Shown here one piece after another: positions 45,263 to 54,545 of a DNA stretch of 64,000 bases; position 1 is the first letter of the stretch; each line of letters starts with the position of its first letter. The translations under genes and the position numbers were made by a program. This stretch comes from Acidovorax sp. NB1 (GTDB taxonomy: Bacteria; Pseudomonadota; Gammaproteobacteria; Burkholderiales; Burkholderiaceae_C). The DNA lies in contig NZ_BJHU01000035.1 in assembly GCF_005405905.1 (NCBI RefSeq), positions 417,880 to 481,879 of the forward strand, read 5' to 3'. The notes beneath the pieces were generated by a model that was not told the DNA's origin, did no database searches, and was given only the letters and a program-made list of their open reading frames with translations.

Positions 45263-47041
45263 TCAGGTGGCGACGAGAGCTTCCTCGGGTTCGTCAACGC
45301 CCAGGTAGGCCTCGACAACTCGTGGGTTGGCCTGCACTTCAGCGGGCTTTCCCTCTGCGATCTTGATGCCGTAGTCCAACACGATTACATGGTCGGAGAT
45401 CGACATGACCAAGTCCATGTGGTGTTCAACCATCAAGATGGTCACGCCGCACTTACCGATACGCACGAGAAGATCACCTAACTCAGCTGTCTCCTGTGGA
45501 TTGAGACCAGCAGCTGGCTCATCCAGCAAGAGAAGTTGAGGCTCAGTGGCCAGCGCTCGCGCCAATTCAACGCGGCGCTGAAGTCCATAGGGCAGACTGC
45601 CTGCAGGTTGATAGGCCAGATGCAACAAGCCGACCAGGTCCAACAGTTGCAAGGCGCGGGCGCGAGTGGCCGCCTCCTGCTTTCGCGCACTGGGCAGTGC
45701 AAACAATGACGCAAGGAACCCGTTCGTCATGCGCGTGTGGCGGCCCAGCATGACGTTGTCCAGGACCGACAGGTCCGCAAACAGCCGCAGGTTTTGGAAG
45801 GTTCGCCCCATACCCATACGACAGATGGCATGTACGGGTCGGCTCGACACCTCTTGGCCAAGGAACTTGATTGAGCCTTCGCTCGGATCCAGAAGCCCGG
45901 TGAGCATATTGATCATCGTGCTCTTACCAGCGCCATTCGGCCCAATCAACGCATGGATATGCCCGCGCTGGAGTCGGAAAGACACGTTTTGAGCAGGTCG
46001 TACCCCACCAAAGTTCTTGGTGACACCTTGCGCCACCAACAACTCACCCTCTCCCTGGGGACCGATGCGCGTCGGAGCTGCAGATGCACTGGATTCATCA
46101 GATGCGGGGATGGATCGGCGGAACCACTTGGAGAGCAATCCCGTGACCCCCCCAGGCATGACATAAAGCGCAAACAGCAGCAGAAACCCATAAAGAAAGT
46201 GCTGGGCCGATGGCCAGCGGGCCAGCGCTGCATCGATCACAGTGAGAACGACAGTTCCCACCAATGGACCGTACTGAGAGCCAGCGCCACCAAACAGCAC
46301 CAGCAGGAGAATGAAGATCGAAAGATGAAATGTGATGAAGTCAGAATTGATGTACTGGTTCTGTTGTGCAACCAGCGCACCAGCAATGCCGCAGGTAACG
46401 GCTGCTACAACGAAGGCGATGACCTTGGCTCGATAGACACGTACACCCACTGACGATGACGCAATCTCATCAGCTTGCAGCGAGAGCAGCGCCCGGCCAA
46501 AGCGGCCCTGCAATAGATTGCGCAGCAGCAAATGAGTCACAGCGCACAGGACAATGCCCAGCCACACCCATTGGAGGGATGTCAACGGCTGTCCGCTCCA
46601 GGTCAGGGGTTTGATACCGTAGATTCCCTGAGCACCGCCAAAGACGTCTGTCCATTCGCCAACGAGCTTTTCTACGACGATGCCGAACGCCAGCGTCACC
46701 ATCGCGAGATAAGGTCCTTTCACTCGTAACGACGGCAGCGCGATCAGCACTCCACAAATGCCAGAGACAACAGCGGCCAACGAAAGCGCAAGCCACGGGT
46801 TGATCTCCGTACGCGTTGTGATCAATGCCACCGCATAGGCCCCTGCTGCAAATAGGCCAGCCTGGCCGAGTGACTTCTGCCCTGCATAGCCTACAAGCAC
46901 GTTCATACCTGCAGCACAGAGGTAGTACACGCACATCATGAAAACGATGCGCAAGTAGTAGTCATTTCCCAAAAGAGAGGCCAACCCTGCAAGAACAGCG
47001 ACGGCAACAATGACTCCGAAAATATGTTGGCCGCGCTTCAT
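45263..47041 (-). CDS. LivM-LivG fusion: ABC permease joined to ATPase
   Basis: A 592-aa fusion. Residues 1-325 are a LivM permease (NVLVGYAGQKSLGQAGLFAAGAY; about ten TM segments ending FLLLFALYVMPGGVTGLLSKW). A short hydrophilic linker (about 330-355, rich in Ser/Ala) leads to a full LivG ATPase (Walker A GPNGAGKST, GMGRTFQNLRLFADLSVLDN, Walker B LLLLDEPAAGLNPQE). ATG 47041 overlaps the livH stop (ATGA). Natural LivM-LivG fusions exist in LIV systems; in this window the other two systems keep the two as separate genes. Confidence 0.9.
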   Translation of the reverse strand: MKRGQHIFGVIVAVAVLAGLASLLGNDYYLRIVFMMCVYYLCAAGMNVLVGYAGQKSLGQAGLFAAGAYAVALITTRTEINPWLALSLAAVVSGICGVLIALPSLRVKGPYLAMVTLAFGIVVEKLVGEWTDVFGGAQGIYGIKPLTWSGQPLTSLQWVWLGIVLCAVTHLLLRNLLQGRFGRALLSLQADEIASSSVGVRVYRAKVIAFVVAAVTCGIAGALVAQQNQYINSDFITFHLSIFILLLVLFGGAGSQYGPLVGTVVLTVIDAALARWPSAQHFLYGFLLLFALYVMPGGVTGLLSKWFRRSIPASDESSASAAPTRIGPQGEGELLVAQGVTKNFGGVRPAQNVSFRLQRGHIHALIGPNGAGKSTMINMLTGLLDPSEGSIKFLGQEVSSRPVHAICRMGMGRTFQNLRLFADLSVLDNVMLGRHTRMTNGFLASLFALPSARKQEAATRARALQLLDLVGLLHLAYQPAGSLPYGLQRRVELARALATEPQLLLLDEPAAGLNPQETAELGDLLVRIGKCGVTILMVEHHMDLVMSISDHVIVLDYGIKIAEGKPAEVQANPRVVEAYLGVDEPEEALVAT

Positions 47042-47961
47042 ACCTTCTCCACCATCTGCTTGCCGAAAAGACCAGTTGGGCGGAACGCAAGAACCAGAAT
47101 GACGAGGGCAAAAACAGCAACCTCGCGCCACTGCGCCGACCACAGGTTCACCAATGACTCAAGGACACCGAGCACAAACCCACCGATCACACAACCACGT
47201 GGATTGCTCAGGCCACCGATCATGGCGCCAGAAAATCCCTTGAGCCCTACAGTGAGCCCCATAAAAAGGGATGCCTGAGCAATAGGAGCAAGAAGGAATC
47301 CCGAGAGACCGGCAAGCGCAGAACTGACAACGAATGCTCCAATCATCACGGCGTTGGTATTGATGCCCATGAGACTCGCGACGTTTCCGTTAGCCGCAAC
47401 GGCCCGCATCGCCTTACCGACCATCGTGCGGTTCATCACGAAATCGAAGCCGATCATGATTACGACAGCCACTCCTAACGTTAGAAGTTCCTGCGGTCTC
47501 ACCCCAACTCCCATGAGACGTATCACTGTGTCGCCGACCGGTCCTGGCACTACCACTGGCTTAGGCCCCCAGATGGCCAAGCCGATACTCTGGAGGATGA
47601 CGCCGAAGCCCAAGGTGCTCATGACCCATGCCATGCCAGGCCGACCAGCGAAAGGACGTACACCAATCACATAGAGGAGCCACCCCAGAAATCCCATCAC
47701 TCCGAGTGCTGCAAGCAGAGCGAGCAGTTGGGCGCCGGCACCAGGCTGAGCCTGGCCGAACGTCGTCGAAGTCACGGGAAGACCGAGTACCAAAAAGAGC
47801 GCGCTCATACCGATGAATGCACCCGCAGACACGAATTCCCCGTGGGAAAAGTTCAAAGTCTTGGTGGTTGTAAATGTGATGCTGAAGCCCAGTGCCACAA
47901 GTGCGTAGGCGCCGCCCACAGCCAAGCCACTGAGAATCGCCTGTAAGAGCGCCTCTGTCAT
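47038..47961 (-). CDS. LIV-type ABC transporter permease LivH (island)
   Basis: A 307-aa permease. TEALLQAILSGLAVGGAYAL opens TM1, LNFSHGEFVSAGAFIGMSAL is the conserved core, and GGLSNPRGCVIGGFVLGVLESL the C-terminal conserved loop. ATG 47961 has GGAG nine bases upstream. It follows the binding-protein gene at 58 bases. Confidence 0.9.
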   Translation of the reverse strand: MTEALLQAILSGLAVGGAYALVALGFSITFTTTKTLNFSHGEFVSAGAFIGMSALFLVLGLPVTSTTFGQAQPGAGAQLLALLAALGVMGFLGWLLYVIGVRPFAGRPGMAWVMSTLGFGVILQSIGLAIWGPKPVVVPGPVGDTVIRLMGVGVRPQELLTLGVAVVIMIGFDFVMNRTMVGKAMRAVAANGNVASLMGINTNAVMIGAFVVSSALAGLSGFLLAPIAQASLFMGLTVGLKGFSGAMIGGLSNPRGCVIGGFVLGVLESLVNLWSAQWREVAVFALVILVLAFRPTGLFGKQMVEKV

Positions 47962-48019
47962 TGATGTCTCCGAGATGATTTCCTGGACTGCGCAAGGCAG
48001 TCCAGACAAGCGTTTCGCG

Positions 48020-49216
48020 TTATTGCTTGAAGTCCGCGCTGCTCAGGGAGTTCACGATCGGATCCGCATAAGGCATCAGCTTGCCGTCCTTCCACCGAAT
48101 CCAGACCAGATCCTTGGCTGTCAAAGCCTCGTGGTTGGCCTTGCTGAACGGTTTGTCATAAGTCTTCAATACACCTTGAACCGGTGCTTTCAGATCTTCC
48201 AGAGCGACTCGGACGGCAGAGCCATCAAAGCTATTGGCTTGCTTGGCAGCTGCAGCGTACAGCAGGACCGAGTCATAACCATGCAGAGCAAAAGAGAACG
48301 AGCCGGGCGCTTTGAGCTTGGCTCCAATTCGATCAAACAGCTTCTGTTGAGCGGGAGTGCGCGTCTCGCTCACAGTGCGCATGAAGATTGGCTTCTCAGC
48401 GAGCGCTTTACCCGCTGCGTCATAGAAAGTGATGTTGTCAGCAGCCCAGGAGGTCAGCACCAAGGGGAAGTAGTTCGTTTTCTCCATGCTACGAACGAGC
48501 TGAGCGATAGGCGTACCCTGAGCCCACACCACGATGGTGTCCACGTTCGCGGACTTCATCTTGCTCAGCTGTGAAGTCATATCGGTATCGCCCACACCGA
48601 AACGCTCCGTCCCTGCAATCTTGATGTCCTGCAGCTTCGCGATTTCCTCCATGTCCTTGAGACCGCCCTGGCCATAGCCGGTGGTTTCCGCCATCAGACC
48701 AACAACCTTTGACTGGCCCGTGTTCTTCTTCACGTAAGCCATCAGGGCTGCCACCTGCTCGCGATCCACCATCGAGACTCGGAACATGTAGTTGTCGGCG
48801 CCAGGGCTCATAGGCTTAGTGATGTCAGTGCCCGACCCGACGTTACCGATCACAGGGATCTTCTTTTGGTTGGCGATGTGCTTCCACGCCATGGCATTGC
48901 CGGAGTTGGTAGGGCCAAAGACTGCGGAGACCTTCTCGCTGTCAATCAATTCACTCATGTTTTGAATCGACTTTGGAGGCGCCGATGTATCGTCACGCGT
49001 AACTAGCGTCAGCTTCTTACCAAGAACACCGCCTGCGGCATTGATATCGGCGATTGCAGCCTCCATCCCCAGAACCGCCGCTTGTCCACTCTGCGCCGAC
49101 GGTGACGCAGACAAGTCCCCGTTGTATCCCAGCTTGATGTCTTGGGCGCTGGCTGTAGCAGCGGCAACAACGCTGGCTGCAAATATCGCTCGCTTAAAAA
49201 GCTTTTGAATTGTCAT
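48020..49216 (-). CDS. LIV-type periplasmic binding protein (island)
   Basis: A 398-aa Peripla_BP_6 receptor. Signal peptide FKRAIFAASVVAAATASAQ precedes the mature start DIKLGYNGDLSASPSAQSGQ. Conserved VFGPTNSGNAMAWKHIANQ and VVGLMAETTGYGQGGLKDM segments are present. AAGGAG lies seven bases before ATG 49216. Receptors of this subgroup often bind aromatic acids rather than branched amino acids, which would fit the catabolic cluster, but the ligand is unproven. Confidence 0.9.
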   Translation of the reverse strand: MTIQKLFKRAIFAASVVAAATASAQDIKLGYNGDLSASPSAQSGQAAVLGMEAAIADINAAGGVLGKKLTLVTRDDTSAPPKSIQNMSELIDSEKVSAVFGPTNSGNAMAWKHIANQKKIPVIGNVGSGTDITKPMSPGADNYMFRVSMVDREQVAALMAYVKKNTGQSKVVGLMAETTGYGQGGLKDMEEIAKLQDIKIAGTERFGVGDTDMTSQLSKMKSANVDTIVVWAQGTPIAQLVRSMEKTNYFPLVLTSWAADNITFYDAAGKALAEKPIFMRTVSETRTPAQQKLFDRIGAKLKAPGSFSFALHGYDSVLLYAAAAKQANSFDGSAVRVALEDLKAPVQGVLKTYDKPFSKANHEALTAKDLVWIRWKDGKLMPYADPIVNSLSSADFKQ

Positions 49217-49289
49217 AGCTGTCTCCTTCTAGTAATGCGAACTCGCTGAGTTCAGGGGTTGGGTATTTGGTCGAGATGCGCTGTGAGAT

Positions 49290-50066
49290 CTAGGAAGCGA
49301 GGAAGCCACCATCTACAGGGAGCGTGACACCAGTCACATAAGAGGCCATCGCGGATGCCAAGAAAATTACTGGCCCTACGAGTTCTTCAGGCTGCCCGAC
49401 GCGCGCCATAGGCGTGCGCAGCATGAACTTGTCGAGCCGCTCCGGCGCTTCGCGCGTGTAGGAAGTCATCGGTGTTTCAATGACCCCAGGAGCAATGGCG
49501 TTCACTCTCACGCCGTCCTTAGCAAGTTCAACGGCGAGGGCTTGGGTCATGAGTTTGACGGCCCCCTTAGATGGGGAGTAACCGACCACATTCGGGATCC
49601 CTGTGCTCGACGCAATGGACCCCACATTGATGATCACGCCTCTCGTTTGCTTCAGTGCATCCAACCACGCAAGCGTAGGAAGAAACGAACCCATTACGTT
49701 CACATTCAAAGTGCGCTCGAGGTTTGACGCCACATTGGGGCTGCCAAGTCCCTCGCGGATGATGATGCCCGCGTTGTTGATCAGGATGTCGATATTCCCG
49801 ATATCAGTAGCTACAGTTTTTGCCAGCGACTGACAAGCATCGCTTAAGGTCACATCCAGCTTGTAGGCAATGGCATCACCGCCAGCAGCCCTGATTTCTG
49901 CAGCAACAAGCTTGGCGTTCTCTTCGTTCAAGTCTGTCACGACGACCCGAGCCCCGGCCTTGGCGAGGCCCTTGGCGATCGCTCTGCCATTGCCCTGTCC
50001 AGCGCCTGTCACAAGCGCGATCCTTCCACCGAGGACCTGGGGCGCCATGAGTTCAGAGATTTCCAT
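49290..50066 (-). CDS. SDR family oxidoreductase (island)
   Basis: A 258-aa classical short-chain dehydrogenase: cofactor motif VTGAGQGNGRAIAKGLAKAG, NNAG, catalytic Ser in VGSIASSTGIPNVVGYSPSKGAV with the YxxxK pair (Tyr-Ser-Pro-Ser-Lys), and ASYVTGVTLPVDGG at the end. The residues after strand 2 (VVVTDLNEENA) favour NAD. It lies 27 bases after the KstD-like flavoprotein gene, so a hydroxyl-to-ketone oxidation feeding the ring desaturation is plausible. Substrate unknown. Confidence 0.85.
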   Translation of the reverse strand: MEISELMAPQVLGGRIALVTGAGQGNGRAIAKGLAKAGARVVVTDLNEENAKLVAAEIRAAGGDAIAYKLDVTLSDACQSLAKTVATDIGNIDILINNAGIIIREGLGSPNVASNLERTLNVNVMGSFLPTLAWLDALKQTRGVIINVGSIASSTGIPNVVGYSPSKGAVKLMTQALAVELAKDGVRVNAIAPGVIETPMTSYTREAPERLDKFMLRTPMARVGQPEELVGPVIFLASAMASYVTGVTLPVDGGFLAS

Positions 50067-50093
50067 TACCGTCTTTCTTGATATGCGTTCGAT

Positions 50094-51851
50094 TTATGCA
50101 GCTTGAGGCTGCAGGCGCTCTGCTGACACCCGGCTTGTACGGTCAATCGGTTCACTCGCTTTTTTCGCGAGCGTCTGACCGACGACATAGCCAAACGTGA
50201 GCGCTGGACCAAGGGTGATACCCGCACCAGGGTAGTTGCCACCCATGATGCTGGCTGCGTCATTGCCAACCGCATAGAGGCCCTTGACTGGCTGCCGATC
50301 CTTCGAGAGAACCTGGCAAGATTCATCGGTTGCCAGTCCTGCGAACGTCCCGATTTCGCCCACAACAACCTTGATGGCGTAGAAGGGCCCCTTGAGGATG
50401 GGAGCCATGCAAGGGTTTGGCCTCACTAGCGAGTCCCCCTGATAACGGTTGTAAGCGGTGCTTCCCTTAGAGAACTTTGTGTCGATGCCAGATGCAGCGT
50501 CCCGGTTGAAGACCTCCACCTCTTCTTGCAAGGAGGCAGCTGGCACACCAATAACACTGGCCAACTCCTGCAAGCTATTACCTCGTTTGAGATATCCGCT
50601 CTTCAGATGCTTACCGATCGGGAGAGGGAATGGAGCGACAGCCCCGAGGCCATACTCACGCAAATGCTGGTGGTCACAGACAAGCCAGCAAGTCACTTCA
50701 GATGAACCTTTGCAAGCCTTCACGAGTGCCTGAATAAAGTCGTGGTACGACAGTGCCTCATTCGTGAATCGCCGCCCCTTTGTGGTAACAGCAATCACGC
50801 CAGGCTTCGCGCGATCAATGAAGTGCGGCATCACTCCTTGAGTGCCGTCCTTTCGTTGGACCACCGAGGTGGGGCACCAGGCAGCAGCATTCGGAATCGT
50901 GGGATCTACCCAGCCTCCGACCGATTCCCCGAGGCGGAGACCATCACCGGTATTCAGCGCCGGAGACGGCGTGAAGTGCTCCCGACCGGTTGGAGCGTGA
51001 GGAAACAACTGCTTGCGACGTTCGACGTCATAAGGGAAACCACCGCAGGCTAGAACCACCCCTCGACGCACCCGGATTTCTATTGGGTTTCCGTCGCGCA
51101 CTACTGTTGCCCCGACAACTGCATCACCTTCCACGATGAGCTTCTTGACGGGAGCGTTGAGCCAGACCGGGATGTTCAGATCCATGCCGGCCTTGGCGAG
51201 TCGACCAGCCAGCGCATTGCCGTTGGTCAGTGTCATCCCACGGCCATACCTCATGACATCCACCAGATGCCCACCGAAGCGCTTGGCAACGTACCAGAAG
51301 GACTCGATTGACTTGAAGGCACGCAGGAAGTGCCACAGCTCTTTCCCAGAGCCGAGCATCATCCCGAAAACAGTCAGCTCAGGCACAGGGGGTGCAAGTT
51401 TTGAGACGTAGTCACCCAATTCGCGAGCGTCGAATGGGCGAGTCACCATGGACCGCCCTCCGGGCTGGCCCCCTGGCGCTTCGGCGTGGTAGTCCGGAAA
51501 TACCGGCGGCATGTCGAATTGCACGCATGTTTTTTCCGTGAAGAAGTCAATGGCCTTTGGCCCGTTTTCGATAAACGCGTCTACGCGCGCGGCATCGAAG
51601 TGCGTGGTGGTTTCGTGCTGCAGGTATGCCCGCGCCGCGCCCGCGGGCTCGCTGATGCCTTGCTCTTTGGCGAGCTTCGTCCCGGGAATCCACAACCAAC
51701 CACCCGACCGAGCAGTGGTCCCCCCGTACACGGGCGCCTTGTCAACAACCAACACCTTGAGCCCCTCGTAGGCAGCCGTCACGGCTGCGGACATACCCGA
51801 GGCGCCAGTTCCCACCACCAGTACGTCGTAGCCCGATTCCTGTTCATTCAT
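50094..51851 (-). CDS. KstD-like FAD-dependent dehydrogenase (3-oxosteroid 1-dehydrogenase family)
   Basis: A 585-aa flavoprotein of the fumarate-reductase/KstD family. FAD Rossmann motif VLVVGTGASGMSAAVTAAYE, the KAPVYGGTTARSGGWLWIP region and the C-terminal GNDAASIMGGNYPGAGITLG are clear. Family members introduce a C=C next to a ring ketone, either in steroids or in 4-oxocyclohexane carboxylates. First gene of the 14.5-kb cluster, with AAGGAG eight bases before ATG 51851, divergent from the IclR gene. In this setting it may help to aromatise an alicyclic ketone to the homogentisate precursor; this is inference. Confidence 0.85.
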   Translation of the reverse strand: MNEQESGYDVLVVGTGASGMSAAVTAAYEGLKVLVVDKAPVYGGTTARSGGWLWIPGTKLAKEQGISEPAGAARAYLQHETTTHFDAARVDAFIENGPKAIDFFTEKTCVQFDMPPVFPDYHAEAPGGQPGGRSMVTRPFDARELGDYVSKLAPPVPELTVFGMMLGSGKELWHFLRAFKSIESFWYVAKRFGGHLVDVMRYGRGMTLTNGNALAGRLAKAGMDLNIPVWLNAPVKKLIVEGDAVVGATVVRDGNPIEIRVRRGVVLACGGFPYDVERRKQLFPHAPTGREHFTPSPALNTGDGLRLGESVGGWVDPTIPNAAAWCPTSVVQRKDGTQGVMPHFIDRAKPGVIAVTTKGRRFTNEALSYHDFIQALVKACKGSSEVTCWLVCDHQHLREYGLGAVAPFPLPIGKHLKSGYLKRGNSLQELASVIGVPAASLQEEVEVFNRDAASGIDTKFSKGSTAYNRYQGDSLVRPNPCMAPILKGPFYAIKVVVGEIGTFAGLATDESCQVLSKDRQPVKGLYAVGNDAASIMGGNYPGAGITLGPALTFGYVVGQTLAKKASEPIDRTSRVSAERLQPQAA

Positions 51852-52306
51852 GTTCGTTACTCCTTGGACATTGGGGCTACATGACGCGGCCCAACGACGT
51901 TAGTATGGTGCTAATGCATTTTTTATAAACTAATGGTTTACCCCAATCAAATGCACTTGATCTATTCAGATACGATCCAAACGCGGCGAAAATTTGCACG
52001 AAAGCCGTGAAACTGAGCTTTGCGCTGGAGCTTTCCAGCAACTGTTTCGCGAATCGCGCTACTTCGCTCGGGCCAGAAGATGAGCCAGGCTTGGAACGAA
52101 GGGCCTTGCTCGCAGCACTTCAAAACCGTGTAACGACGCATGCTGATTCGGCAGAAATGTGTCTCTAGGGTGAGTTTTCCGACCCGCGCTTCAAGAGGGT
52201 CGAACGAGATCGCGCTCGCAACTTAGCTACGCGAAACAGAGTGCACTAGACTGAAAATCAGCCGTCTCCAATGAAATCGCGACAACCAAATACTCAGGAA
52301 GCAGCC
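51852..52306. promoter_or_regulatory. 455-base divergent control region between the catabolic cluster and the IclR gene
   Basis: AT-rich near the cluster start: TAAACTAATGGTTTA at 51926-51940 is a palindrome with 5-bp arms, a candidate IclR operator about 75 bases upstream of the KstD-like gene. A 53-codon open frame at 52007-52168 (+) has no recognisable motif. No terminator or RNA gene seen. Confidence 0.4.
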
Positions 52307-53137
52307 ATGAGCGCAGTCGATGACGAAGGCAACGAAAGCGGATCCGAAAAGGAACGCCGAGGAATTCAATCCATTGAAGCCGGAGGACAACTGCTTCTCG
52401 CGCTAGGTGCCCACGGTCGCCCACTGCCCCTGAGGGAACTGGCCAGGGCTGCTGACATGGCGCCTGGAAAAGCGCACCCCTATCTTGTGAGCTTCGCCAA
52501 GCTGGGACTGGTAACTCAAGAAGCCTCTACGGGCTTCTACTGGCTTGGGCCTACCGCAATGCAATTGGGTCTAGTGACTCTACGCATGCTCAATCCGGTG
52601 CGTGAGGCCACGCCCTTCGCAGAGCAATTGGCGAGAGAGACTGGGCACAGCGTCGGATTGTCTGTATGGGGCAATCAGGGTCCAACCATGGTCTTCCTTT
52701 TTGACGCGATTTATCCATTGCACACCAACATACGTACCGGAACGGTGATGTCTCTGGCTGGTACCGCCACAGGTAGATTGTTCGCTGCCTACCTGCCAGC
52801 CAAGCTAATAGAGGAATCGCTGTTGGAGGATGAACGTCGGTTAGGTCCGGATATTGCAAAACCTGTCGACACAGACGAACTTCAGAAAATGCTGATAGAG
52901 GTACGCAAATATGGAGTATCAAGATCGGTCAACAATCCGACTCCCGGTGTGTGTTCTTTCGCAGCGCCAGTCTTTGACTACTCCGGCAACATCGTCCTTG
53001 GGGTCACACTCATGGGGCGCTCCAGATCGTTTGATACTGACTGGAACGGCGTACAAGCAACAGCAGTGCGCGCGTGCGGTCTCGAGGTCTCCAAGCGCCT
53101 GGGAGGACCTTCGCGCGCTTCGATGGACTCACGTTGA
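52307..53137 (+). CDS. IclR-family transcriptional regulator
   Basis: A 276-aa regulator. N-terminal winged helix at about residues 20-80 (GIQSIEAGGQLLLALGAHG, then LRELARAADMAPGKAHPYL), followed by the IclR effector domain ending with GVCSFAAPVFDYSGNIVLGV. ATG 52307 is preferred because AGGA lies eight bases upstream; an ATG at 52271 in frame lacks an SD. Divergent from the KstD-like gene, so it probably controls the homogentisate cluster in response to a pathway acid. Confidence 0.88.
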   Translation: MSAVDDEGNESGSEKERRGIQSIEAGGQLLLALGAHGRPLPLRELARAADMAPGKAHPYLVSFAKLGLVTQEASTGFYWLGPTAMQLGLVTLRMLNPVREATPFAEQLARETGHSVGLSVWGNQGPTMVFLFDAIYPLHTNIRTGTVMSLAGTATGRLFAAYLPAKLIEESLLEDERRLGPDIAKPVDTDELQKMLIEVRKYGVSRSVNNPTPGVCSFAAPVFDYSGNIVLGVTLMGRSRSFDTDWNGVQATAVRACGLEVSKRLGGPSRASMDSR

Positions 53138-53255
53138 CACTCTCGCGCTGCTGATCCAAAGGTGACATCGGTCCTGCCCAAGTACTCCTCTCAGCGCACG
53201 CCATGAGTCGCCCCATTGTTCGATGCCGCCGACGAAGAAGCGGCACCTGACTAAC

Positions 53256-54521
53256 TTACGACAAGACCAAGCCTGCCCGCTCCAGCATGGCATGCAGCAG
53301 CACGTTGCACCCGGCCTCAATGTGCTCGGGTTTCGCATCCTCGATCTCGTTGTGGCTGATCCCGTCCTTGCAGGGGATGAAGATCATGCCGCTGGGCGCG
53401 AGCTTGGCCATGTACACCGCATCGTGCCCTGCACCCGAGACGGCGGGCATGTGGCTGTAGCCGAGCTTGGCCGCAGCGCGGCCCACGGCCTCCACGCACT
53501 CGGGCTGGAAGAGCTGCGCGGGGTAGCTGGACACCATCTCGATGTGCACCTGCACGCCATGTTCCTTGGCCACCTGGTCGGCAAAGGCCTTGACCTCGCC
53601 GGCCATGGCGTCCACCAGTTCGTCCGTGCTGTTGCGCAGGTCGATGCTGAACTTGACCCGGCCCGGAATCACGTTGCGGCTGTTGGGGAACACCTGCACC
53701 ATGCCCACGGTGCCCCGGCCATGCGGCGGGTGGCGGTGGGCAGCGGCCACCACGTCTTGCATGATGCGCGTGGCGGCCAGCAGGGCGTCCTTGCGCAGGG
53801 CCATGGGGGTGGGGCCGGCGTGGGCTTCCATGCCGGTGACGGTGCAGTCAAACCAGCGGATGCCCAGCACGCCGCTGACCACGCCGATGGTCTTGTCGTT
53901 GTCTTCCAGCACCGGGCCTTGTTCGATGTGGGTCTCGAAGTACGCGCCAATGGGGTGGTCGCCGGGCTCCTGGTCGCCGATGTAGCCGATGCGCTCCAGC
54001 TCGCCCTTCACCGTCTTGCCTTCGGTGTCGGTGGCGGCGTAGGCGTGCTCCAGCGTGAAGGCCTTGGCGAACACGCCCGAGCCCATCATCACGGGCACAA
54101 AGCGGCTGCCTTCTTCGTTGGTCCAGAACGCGACTTCGATGGGGGCCTCGGTTTCGATGCCATGGTCATTGAGCGTGCGTACCACCTCGATGCCCGCCAG
54201 CACACCATAGTTGCCGTCGAACTTTCCGCCTGTGGGCTGGGTGTCGATGTGGCTGCCGGTCATGATGGGCGGCAGGCTGTTGTTGCGCCCGGGGCGGCGC
54301 ATGAAGCCGTTGCCGATCTTGTCGATGGTCACCGTCATGCCGGCTTCGCGCGCCCAGCGGGTCACAAGGTCGCGGCCCTGCTTGTCCAGGTCGGTAAGGG
54401 TGAGGCGGCACACGCCGCCCTTGGGGGTGGCTCCGATCTGGGCCAGCTCCATGAGCGAATCCCACAGCCGCTGGCCGTTGATGCGCAGGTTCTCGATATT
54501 GGGTTTGACTTTGGTGTCCAT
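53256..54521 (-). CDS. M20-type Zn-dependent amidohydrolase (N-carbamoylase/allantoate amidohydrolase family)
   Basis: A 421-aa M20/HyuC-like hydrolase. Metal-binding motifs are GSHIDTQPTGGKFDGNYGVLAG (His and Asp), WTNEEGSRFVPVMMGS (Glu pair), EAHAGPTPM in the dimerisation region and SGAGHDAVYMA near the C-terminus (His). Family members cleave N-carbamoyl amino acids, ureidoglycolate/allantoate or N-formyl amides. It starts 24 bases after the M81-family gene and is the last gene of the third LIV operon, so it probably processes an amide taken up by that transporter. Confidence 0.85.
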   Translation of the reverse strand: MDTKVKPNIENLRINGQRLWDSLMELAQIGATPKGGVCRLTLTDLDKQGRDLVTRWAREAGMTVTIDKIGNGFMRRPGRNNSLPPIMTGSHIDTQPTGGKFDGNYGVLAGIEVVRTLNDHGIETEAPIEVAFWTNEEGSRFVPVMMGSGVFAKAFTLEHAYAATDTEGKTVKGELERIGYIGDQEPGDHPIGAYFETHIEQGPVLEDNDKTIGVVSGVLGIRWFDCTVTGMEAHAGPTPMALRKDALLAATRIMQDVVAAAHRHPPHGRGTVGMVQVFPNSRNVIPGRVKFSIDLRNSTDELVDAMAGEVKAFADQVAKEHGVQVHIEMVSSYPAQLFQPECVEAVGRAAAKLGYSHMPAVSGAGHDAVYMAKLAPSGMIFIPCKDGISHNEIEDAKPEHIEAGCNVLLHAMLERAGLVLS

Positions 54522-54545
54522 AGAAGCTCCTGAGATTTGACTTAG

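Noticed and set aside
52007..52168. A 53-codon open frame in the divergent IclR region
   Set aside because: GTG start without SD, no recognisable motif, inside a regulatory region.
53138..53255. Searched for a second copy of the integrase-side repeat at the right island boundary
   Set aside because: No match to AAGTCCAAATCAGTCCA or to the sequence around 35.72 kb was seen here.
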